Origin: Maridesulfovibrio ferrireducens
Lineage (GTDB): Bacteria; Desulfobacterota; Desulfovibrionia; Desulfovibrionales; Desulfovibrionaceae
Assembly (NCBI RefSeq): GCF_900101105.1
Contig: NZ_FNGA01000005.1
Coordinates: forward strand, 62,001-126,000
Length of the DNA: 64,000 nucleotides
Direction of reading: 5' to 3'
Below the pieces are notes generated by a model. The model saw only the letters and a program-made list of their open reading frames with translations, had not been told where the DNA came from and did no database searches. Position numbers and translations under genes: made by a program. This document shows positions 57,804 through 64,000 of the stretch, piece by piece. Each line of letters begins with the position of its first letter. The stretch's first letter is position 1.

Positions 57804-58119
57804 ATGAGCTCCTTCAATTTATGGCTCTTCATAAAGTAAAAGATCTATGGGTGCAAGACAGCAATAATGGGTCAAAAAATACTTGGAAATTTCTACTCAA
57901 ATCTACACTCTAAATTAGAAATAAAATCAAGAAGTTACACATCTGTCACAAAATTAACTTTTTTTTTACTTGCCATAGAAGGGAATATACCCTAACTAAC
58001 CATCCCTTATCAAACCAACTCTATAAATCAAACCGACCGCTGATCTTCCGCATTCTTTTTTAGCATTGTAACCCGTTAAGGGAAACTAAGCTTGCGGCAG
58101 TAATGTGCCGGAGGAATCC
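57804..58119. other. Intergenic region upstream of typA
   Basis: About 315 bp between divergent thyX and typA. AT-rich upstream half, no ORF; promoter boxes cannot be assigned. CGGAGGAATCC at 58109-58119 is the typA ribosome site. Confidence 0.4.
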
Positions 58120-59958
58120 GTGAACAAACTTACTATTAATGATAAAATCAGAAATATCGCAATCATAGCCCACGTTGACCATGGTAAAACCACACTGGTT
58201 GACGGAATGTTCAAGCAAAGCGGACTCTTCCGTGAAGGCCAGAAAGTCGATGACAGACTCATGGACAGCATGGACCTTGAGCGCGAACGCGGCATTACCA
58301 TTGCAGCTAAAAACTGTGCTGTTGACTGGAAAGGCACAAAAATCAACGTCATCGACACCCCCGGCCATGCCGACTTTGGTGGAGAAGTTGAACGTTCCTT
58401 AAGCATGGCTGATGGAGCAATCCTTTTAGTTGATGCCTCTGAAGGACCTCTGCCTCAGACAAGATTCGTATTGAAAAAAGCTCTTGAAGCCGGTCTGAAA
58501 GTCATCGTTGTTGTCAACAAAATTGACCGCAGTGATGCTCGCCCTGAAGAAGTTCTTGACGAAATTTACGACCTCTTCATCGATCTAGACGCAAACGAAG
58601 AACAGCTTGAATTCCCTGTCATGTACGCAATCGGCAGAGACGGAATTGCACAGCATACTCTCGAAGAAAAAGGCGAAAATCTTCACCCTCTCATGGATAT
58701 CGTTATCGAGCATATCCCCGGGCCTTCTTATGATGAAAATGAACCTTTCCAGATGCTTGTTTCCGACCTCGGATACTCCGACTACCTCGGTCGTCTCGCA
58801 ATCGGTAAAGTAATTCACGGCTCCACTCAACAAAACGTGCCTCTTGCTTGTATCAATGAAGAAAATCAAGTCGTCCCTCTTAAACTGACCAAAGTTCAGA
58901 CCTACGAAGGTGTCACTTTCACCGAAACAGACATCGCTCACCCTGGTGATATTGTTGTTGTTTCCGGTATCGAAGGAATCACTATCGGTGACACAATTTG
59001 TACAAGAGAAGCTCCTAAAGCTCTTCCAAGAATCACTGTTGATGAACCAACAGTATCCATGCGCTTTGGAATAAATACTTCCCCAATGGCCGGACTTGAA
59101 GGTAAACTCGTTCAGTCTTCTAAAATTCGTGAAAGACTCGAAAAAGAAACTCTGTTGAACGTTGCTATTAAGATCGAAGAAAGCGAATACAGAGATAGCT
59201 TCATTGTTAAAGGACGCGGTGAATTTCAGCTCGCTATCCTTATTGAAACTATGCGCCGTGAAGGTTTTGAGCTTACTGTTGGAAGACCTGAAGTTATCTT
59301 CAAAAAAGTAGACGGCAAAAAACTTGAGCCGATGGAACAGGTTTTCATCGACTGTGAAGACGCCTTTATGGGTGTTGTAACTGAAAAACTTTCTTCCAGA
59401 AAAGCAAAAATGACCAACCTCGTTAACAACGGCAAGGGCCGTGTTCGCATGGAATTTTCTGCACCATCACGTTCACTTATCGGTTACCGCGATGAGTTCC
59501 TTACCGACACTAAAGGTACTGGAATCATGAACACTCTGTTCGCCGGATACGACGATTACAGAGGCGATTTCCCAGCACGTTACACAGGTTCCTTAATTTC
59601 TGACCGCGCAGGGAAAGGTGTTGCTTACGCAATCTTTAACCTAGAGCCTCGCGGTGAAATGTTCGTTAGACCAGGCGACCCTGTATACGAAGGAATGATT
59701 GTAGGTGAGCACAACAAGGATACTGATATCAATATCAATCCTACCAAAGAAAAAAAGCTCACCAACATGCGTGCATCAGGTAAAGATGAAGCTGTTATCC
59801 TTACTCCATGCAAACCTATGAGTCTGGAAAGAGCTATGCACTTCATCACCGACGATGAAGTAATTGAAGTCACCCCGCTTTCAATCCGTCTGCGTAAAAC
59901 AGAACTGAATTCTGCCAAACGTCACATGGAACGCGGTAAAGAACTCAAAAAGAAATAA
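58120..59958 (+). CDS. typA: Ribosome-associated GTPase TypA/BipA
   Basis: A translational GTPase that acts in ribosome assembly and stress adaptation. The 612-residue sequence has [17 protein letters not shown] (P-loop), [26 protein letters not shown] and [12 protein letters not shown], then domains II, III and the TypA-specific C-terminal domain ([33 protein letters not shown]). The start is GTG at 58120, five codons inside a longer frame beginning at a GTG at 58105, because GGAGGAATCC immediately precedes it and family members begin there. Confidence 0.98.
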   Translation: MNKLTINDKIRNIAIIAHVDHGKTTLVDGMFKQSGLFREGQKVDDRLMDSMDLERERGITIAAKNCAVDWKGTKINVIDTPGHADFGGEVERSLSMADGAILLVDASEGPLPQTRFVLKKALEAGLKVIVVVNKIDRSDARPEEVLDEIYDLFIDLDANEEQLEFPVMYAIGRDGIAQHTLEEKGENLHPLMDIVIEHIPGPSYDENEPFQMLVSDLGYSDYLGRLAIGKVIHGSTQQNVPLACINEENQVVPLKLTKVQTYEGVTFTETDIAHPGDIVVVSGIEGITIGDTICTREAPKALPRITVDEPTVSMRFGINTSPMAGLEGKLVQSSKIRERLEKETLLNVAIKIEESEYRDSFIVKGRGEFQLAILIETMRREGFELTVGRPEVIFKKVDGKKLEPMEQVFIDCEDAFMGVVTEKLSSRKAKMTNLVNNGKGRVRMEFSAPSRSLIGYRDEFLTDTKGTGIMNTLFAGYDDYRGDFPARYTGSLISDRAGKGVAYAIFNLEPRGEMFVRPGDPVYEGMIVGEHNKDTDININPTKEKKLTNMRASGKDEAVILTPCKPMSLERAMHFITDDEVIEVTPLSIRLRKTELNSAKRHMERGKELKKK

Positions 59959-59982
59959 TCAGCTGAACTAATAAAATCACTC

Positions 59983-60022
59983 AAAAAGCCTCTTGGACTA
60001 ATAAGTCTGAGAGGCTTTTTTA
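59983..60022 (+). terminator. Terminator of typA
   Basis: AAAAAGCCTCT pairs with AGAGGCTTTTT with an inner stem, followed by T residues. Confidence 0.93.
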
Positions 60023-60089
60023 TTGCCAATTAAAGTTTGGTACGCTACCTGACTTGCTCAAAGTCTAAATACATTTCCGGAGATAAAAA

Positions 60090-61100
60090 ATGGTTGCGAA
60101 TAATATTTCAGGCGAAGTTGTCCTCATATTCACCGGCGGGACAATTGGAATGAGTGAAAAGCCTGATGCCGGAGGAGTTGTTCCCGACGACAACTTCAAC
60201 AAATTACTTTCAGAAATAACTCCTGACGATAAAGACATTAAAATCCGTCCTGTGCTGTGGTCCGATGTTCCCAGCCCGCACATGTCTCCTGAAATGATGC
60301 TTAAACTGGCGCATGACGTAGACTCATACCTTTCCGAAGATCAAGTCCTTGGAGCAGTCATTCTGCACGGCACAGACCTTATGGCTGAAACAGCATATGC
60401 ACTCGACCTGACCGTAAACTCCCCGAAGCCGGTAATTCTGACCGGAGCCATGCGCTATTTCAACGAATCAGGATATGACGGAATACGTAATCTGGTAGAT
60501 GCCGTCAGAGTATGCCTGCTGCCGCCGCCCAAAGGAACAGACGTTATCATCCAAATGGCGGACAAGCTTTTTGCAGCCAAGAACGCAATCAAATCAAGTT
60601 CCCTTAACGTGGACCCATTTATAGGTCAAAACACAGGCAGAATAGGTTTTATAGCCGGAGAATCAGTAATCCTGACAAGAGCCGACTCCTACAGAAGACC
60701 GAGATTCTCTTTTCCGGTCACAGGCGTAAGTAAAAACGTACATCTGGTCGGCTGTCATCCGGGAATGAACTCCACAATTTTAGAAAAATTACTAGAAACG
60801 GATGTGAAAGGAATCGTGCTTGAAGGATTCGGAGCAGGAAACACACCTCCCGAACTGGTCGCAGGCATTGAAAAATGTATTGAAGCAGGTGTACTTGTAG
60901 TTCTATGCACCCGATGTGTGGAAGGCGGAGTATGGCCCATCTATGCTTACCCCGGAGGAGCCGCGAATTTAAAACAGAAAGGTGTCATAACAGCCGGAGG
61001 TCTTTCCGCGCTGAAAGCGACACTGCTGTTACAATTACTACTCGGCAGCAACTGCCCGATAGACCAGATTAAAACAATTTTCGCAGAAGAAAGCGTTTAA
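60090..61100 (+). CDS. L-asparaginase
   Basis: It hydrolyses L-asparagine to aspartate and ammonia. The 336-residue protein carries the two asparaginase signatures: IFTGGTIGM with the catalytic Thr and ILHGTDLMAETAYAL with the second Thr-Asp pair, then ILTGAMRYFNESGYDG. No signal peptide, so probably the cytoplasmic type. CCGGAGATAAAAA precedes the ATG. It is a single gene. Confidence 0.94.
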   Translation: MVANNISGEVVLIFTGGTIGMSEKPDAGGVVPDDNFNKLLSEITPDDKDIKIRPVLWSDVPSPHMSPEMMLKLAHDVDSYLSEDQVLGAVILHGTDLMAETAYALDLTVNSPKPVILTGAMRYFNESGYDGIRNLVDAVRVCLLPPPKGTDVIIQMADKLFAAKNAIKSSSLNVDPFIGQNTGRIGFIAGESVILTRADSYRRPRFSFPVTGVSKNVHLVGCHPGMNSTILEKLLETDVKGIVLEGFGAGNTPPELVAGIEKCIEAGVLVVLCTRCVEGGVWPIYAYPGGAANLKQKGVITAGGLSALKATLLLQLLLGSNCPIDQIKTIFAEESV

Positions 61101-61124
61101 AAACATAAAACAAAAAAATTCTAA

Positions 61125-61200
61125 TCTAACCCCCTCCCCCTTAAAAGGGAGTCCAGAGGGCCGCAAGCCCTTTGGTCCAGCCGAAGGCGAAATCCCAAAT
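61125..61200. repeat. Possible dispersed repeat fragment
   Basis: The stretch CCCCCTCCCCCTTAAAAGGG followed by GAGGGCCGCAAGCCCTTTGG and CCGAAGGCG is GC-rich with self-complementary parts, unlike its surroundings. It resembles the palindromic intergenic repeats seen in Desulfovibrio-type genomes. Only one copy is in this window, so the call is tentative. Confidence 0.4.
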
Positions 61201-61212
61201 AACATCAGTCTT

Positions 61213-61250
61213 AAAAAAAGCGCCGCAGGTAAATCTGCGGCGCTTTTTTA
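61213..61250. terminator. Bidirectional terminator
   Basis: AAAAAAGCGCCGCAG pairs perfectly with CTGCGGCGCTTTTTT around a six-nt loop, between asparaginase and aminopeptidase genes. Confidence 0.97.
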
Positions 61251-62756
61251 TTAAATATCTTCCAAATCGATTCGCGATATAATTTCTATTAAAGTTCTGA
61301 CTCCGAACCCCGTTCCGCCGGCTGTCAAAGTTGCCGTCTTCTTCTTTCGCCAGGCCGGTCCGGCAATATCCAGATGCGCCCAAGGTACATTTTCGGGCAC
61401 AAACTCTTTCAAAAACATTCCGGCATGAATGGTCATACCTTCCCGTGACCCGATATTTTTTAAATCTGCCACATCACTTTTAAGCTCTTCTTTATAAATA
61501 TCCCACAGCGGCATGGGCCAGAATCTTTCACCGACTCTCATACCCGATTCAATAATAATATTCTCAAGCTTCGGTGAATTATCCATAACAGCAGCAACAT
61601 TCCAGCCGAATGCAACTATGCACCCCCCTGTGAGAGTCGCAAGGTCTATTATGGCGGCGGGTTCAAACTGTTTCGAATATGCCAGAGCATCGCAAAGTAA
61701 AAGGCGACCCTCGGCATCAGTATTTAAAATTTCGATAGTCTTACCGGAAAAAGAAGTCACAACCTCACCGGGGCGGGTTGCTAATCCATCCGGCATATTA
61801 TCCGCGCATGGCAATATCCCCACAACCGGCAAATCAGGATTCAGCTCGCCCAAAGCATGAAAAAATCCAAATATAGCCGCAGCTCCAGCCATATCACATT
61901 TCATGTCTTCAATGTGTCCGCTAGGCTTTAGCGAGATTCCGCCGGTATCAAAAGTGACCCCTTTACCGACCAGCACCAGAGGTTTATCCCCTTCTCTTCC
62001 TTTAGGGCAATATTCAAGAGTAATCAGGCGCGGTTCATCAATACTTCCTTTAAAAACGGAAGCATAAGCCCCCATCCCCTTATCAATGATTTCCTTGCGT
62101 TTCATGGCCTTAAATTTAAAGCCGTATTTTTTTGCAAGCTTCTTTGCTTCTTCGGCAAGAAAAACCGGATTTGCAATATTCGGAGGAGAATTAACCAAAT
62201 CACGGGCATAGGAGACCGCTTCTCCAACAGTCTGTCCTTTATGGATAGCTTCAATAAAAGTCTCGGAAGGTTCAGCGTCTGTCAACATTTTAACGACTTC
62301 GGGCAGCGCGGCATTATCTTCTTTTTTAGTCTTAAACTCATCATATGAATAAAGCCCGCTCATTGCAGCAGCGACGAAATGTTCGTGCATATCCTCAAGA
62401 ACGATACCTTCAAAAGCGGACAGCGGAGCACCGACAATTCTGAATTTCAACTCCCGGCATTTACAAAAAGCCGAGGACACAGCCTGACTGAACTGCTCAA
62501 TTCCAAACTCATTCTTATCGCCGAGCCCTACAATCATAACCCGCTGAATTGAAGTGGAAGAACCGTAAATTACAGTTGTACTGCCGAGTTCTCCAGTAAA
62601 ATCAGTGAGCCCCGGAGAACCTGCCACCCAGTCTGCCTGCGTCGTTATCCATTTGGAAAATCCGGGCAGAAACTCTTCTGAACCCTTAAATGCGAAAAAA
62701 ATTACAGCATCAGCAGACCATGCGGACGCTGGTTCAACTACAATATTAAATTCCAT
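61251..62756 (-). CDS. pepA: Leucyl aminopeptidase (M17)
   Basis: An M17 dizinc (or Mn) aminopeptidase releasing N-terminal Leu and other residues from peptides. The 501-residue protein contains GKGVTFDTGGISLKPSGHIEDMKCDM, ENMPDGLATRPGEVV-type GILPCADNMPDGLATRPGE and the signature NTDAEGRLLLCDAL with the metal ligands. The ATG at 62756 is chosen because GGAGAGGGAA precedes it; an ATG 15 nt upstream would sit in that site. Length is normal. Confidence 0.96.
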   Translation of the reverse strand: MEFNIVVEPASAWSADAVIFFAFKGSEEFLPGFSKWITTQADWVAGSPGLTDFTGELGSTTVIYGSSTSIQRVMIVGLGDKNEFGIEQFSQAVSSAFCKCRELKFRIVGAPLSAFEGIVLEDMHEHFVAAAMSGLYSYDEFKTKKEDNAALPEVVKMLTDAEPSETFIEAIHKGQTVGEAVSYARDLVNSPPNIANPVFLAEEAKKLAKKYGFKFKAMKRKEIIDKGMGAYASVFKGSIDEPRLITLEYCPKGREGDKPLVLVGKGVTFDTGGISLKPSGHIEDMKCDMAGAAAIFGFFHALGELNPDLPVVGILPCADNMPDGLATRPGEVVTSFSGKTIEILNTDAEGRLLLCDALAYSKQFEPAAIIDLATLTGGCIVAFGWNVAAVMDNSPKLENIIIESGMRVGERFWPMPLWDIYKEELKSDVADLKNIGSREGMTIHAGMFLKEFVPENVPWAHLDIAGPAWRKKKTATLTAGGTGFGVRTLIEIISRIDLEDI

Positions 62757-62800
62757 TTCCCTCTCCGGCATTTATTTGATGAGTGAACAAAAAATCCATT

Positions 62801-63928
62801 TTAATTGGGAGAAACCTGCTCAACAAAAGAAAAAGTTCCATTGCTAAAACGTACAATATCAACAGTTTTATTAGGAACTCTTACACCTTCAGGATAACTG
62901 ATATCTCCAGTAACACCCTTAAATCCGACAGTTGCCGATAAAGCGGCCCTGATTGCTTCCGTATCGGTAGAACCGGCTCTTGTAATAGCCTGAGCAAGCA
63001 GCATGACGGTGTCGTATCCAAGTGCGGCAAAACCGCTCTCCGGCGCAACTCCGAACATCCTTTTGTAGCTATCCACAAAATCACGGACTTCAGGATCAGG
63101 ATTATCAAACGCAACATGGGTCGCAAAATAAATTGAATGAGCATATTCTTCAGGAATCTTTAATAACCCCGGAGTATCAAACCCGTCACCGGAAACAATC
63201 GGCTGGTTAAATCCGGCTTTACGGGCTTCTGTCACATACCCCGCCGCATCAGGCGGTGTGATGGACATAAAAAGCAGGTCAGGCTTATCCCCTTCCTTTG
63301 GTAGCGGATAAGTGGTGTCTCCGGCATTATACCAGACCTCGTCAACAACAACTCCACCATATTTGCGATATCTACGCTTAAAATACTTAGAAAGAGTTTT
63401 GGCAAACTCACTGGAAACATCTGTCCCGACAAAACAGCGTTCAGTTTTCAATCTGCGCTTTGCAAACTTAGCAATAGCACGGGCCTGCATATTGTCACCA
63501 AAAGCAGTCATAAAAAAGTTTTTGCCGTACATATAAGGTAAATTTTGCATCGTGGCGCCAGCCGTGATGAACACAAGCCCTTTAGTTGTTACAGCAGGAG
63601 CCGCCGCTGTGACGTAGTCAGTATCATTAAGTCCTAAAACCGCGACGATTCCATCCTCATCAGCTATAGATTCAGCTGCGGTTGCAGTTGAATCAAGATT
63701 CGAACGGCAATCTGAGATTATTAAGCTTAATTTTTTACCAAGCACACCGCCTTCACTGTTTATCACATCCCTTGCGAGCTCCATTCCGTGCAGGCCGGGC
63801 TGATCAACTGCCGCCATAGCCCCCGTAAGATTATAAAGAACTCCGATTTTAACGGTATCATCGGCTGCGAATGCGCTACCGAAGCAAAGCCCCAAAGTAA
63901 TCAGACATAAAAGTACTATTTTTTTCAT
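62801..63928 (-). CDS. Branched-chain amino acid-type ABC transporter binding protein
   Basis: The 375-residue protein has a clear signal peptide (IVLLCLITLGLCFGSAFA, about residues 4-21) and a type I periplasmic-binding fold (LivJ/Leu-Ile-Val binding protein family): KIGVLYNLTGAMAAVDQPGLHGMELA, then VVAVLGLNDTDYVTAAAPAV-type and GFAALGYDTVMLLAQAI. It captures an amino acid or related solute for ABC uptake. GGAGGCAAT precedes the ATG. No permease or ATPase genes are visible; another frame lies just upstream at the window edge. Confidence 0.92.
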   Translation of the reverse strand: MKKIVLLCLITLGLCFGSAFAADDTVKIGVLYNLTGAMAAVDQPGLHGMELARDVINSEGGVLGKKLSLIISDCRSNLDSTATAAESIADEDGIVAVLGLNDTDYVTAAAPAVTTKGLVFITAGATMQNLPYMYGKNFFMTAFGDNMQARAIAKFAKRRLKTERCFVGTDVSSEFAKTLSKYFKRRYRKYGGVVVDEVWYNAGDTTYPLPKEGDKPDLLFMSITPPDAAGYVTEARKAGFNQPIVSGDGFDTPGLLKIPEEYAHSIYFATHVAFDNPDPEVRDFVDSYKRMFGVAPESGFAALGYDTVMLLAQAITRAGSTDTEAIRAALSATVGFKGVTGDISYPEGVRVPNKTVDIVRFSNGTFSFVEQVSPN

Positions 63929-63943
63929 ATTGCCTCCAAATAT

Positions 63944-64000
63944 TTACAATGCGAAAGCCACACCTGTTTTTACTGCCCACATAAGTAGCAGATATACACA
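63944..64000 (-). CDS. 3' end of an upstream gene (partial)
   Basis: The minus strand from 64000 encodes YLLLMWAVKTGVAFAL and stops with TAA at 63944-63946, 15 nt before the binding-protein ATG. The hydrophobic end looks like a membrane protein terminus, possibly part of the same transport operon, but only 18 residues are visible. Confidence 0.35.
   Translation of the reverse strand, partial: CVYLLLMWAVKTGVAFAL

Overview
The window is chromosomal DNA of a sulfate-reducing deltaproteobacterium (Desulfobacterota), most likely a marine, moderately AT-rich member of the Desulfovibrionaceae. The evidence is the dissimilatory sulfite reductase cluster dsrA-dsrB-dsrD followed by cbiA, a complete tmcDCBA transmembrane redox complex, the hydrogenase maturase HydF, and many chemotaxis and two-component proteins. 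The species is an inference. I see no rRNA, tRNA, CRISPR array, insertion sequence or intact prophage.

Layout. 1-5.3 kb: 3' end of a sodium-dependent transporter, a small membrane protein, a FecR/RTX surface protein, lgt and an orphan gene. 5.3-9.6 kb: cbiA, dsrD, dsrB, dsrA on the minus strand. 9.9-13.8 kb: a cysteine-cluster protein with a small partner, a DUF523 protein, L-serine dehydratase and a bile-acid/sodium symporter family protein. 14.1-19.4 kb (minus): hydF, a BMP-type binding protein, a hybrid histidine kinase and an HPt protein. 19.7-25.2 kb: glnS, a CheX-like protein, a Cache-PAS-GGDEF cyclase and a Mor-like regulator. 25.2-28.3 kb: a striking 44-bp palindromic operator, an S24/CI-like regulator, groES-groEL. 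28.4-34.2 kb: TPR protein, M48 protease, class II aldolase, MarC protein, and a hybrid kinase with a degenerate ATPase domain. 34.4-40.9 kb: a tandem duplication of an HPt-MCP-CheW unit, with one HPt reduced to a 0.1-kb remnant and the two receptors diverged only in their sensory halves. 40.9-50.8 kb: glycosyltransferase, DUF502 protein, tmcA-B-C-D, a DRTGG/Pta-like P-loop protein, and a fused NDP-forming acyl-CoA synthetase. 51-54 kb: a degenerate HD-GYP protein overlapping mobA and moeA. 54-57 kb: a dnaA gene, followed by a DnaA paralogue that lacks the AAA+ domain, and preceded by an 865-bp AT-rich non-coding region. 57-64 kb: thyX, typA, asparaginase, leucyl aminopeptidase, a branched-chain-amino-acid-type binding protein, and the tail of another gene.

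How the genes work together. Dsr carries out the last step of sulfate reduction, CbiA serves corrinoid/tetrapyrrole synthesis, and the Tmc complex passes electrons between periplasmic cytochrome c3 and the cytoplasmic side. MobA and MoeA supply molybdopterin guanine dinucleotide for formate dehydrogenase-type enzymes, and HydF matures [FeFe]-hydrogenase. A large sensory layer (two HPt proteins plus a remnant, two hybrid kinases, two MCPs, two CheWs, CheX, GGDEF, HD-GYP) surrounds this metabolic core.

The least explained item is the AAA+-less DnaA paralogue beside dnaA: it keeps the domain I interaction module and a domain IV-like fold whose DNA-contact residues appear lost. This suggests a modulator of replication initiation, which is an inference. 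Next are the 21-bp-phased double palindrome between the Mor-like and S24 regulators, and the mosaic chemoreceptor duplication.
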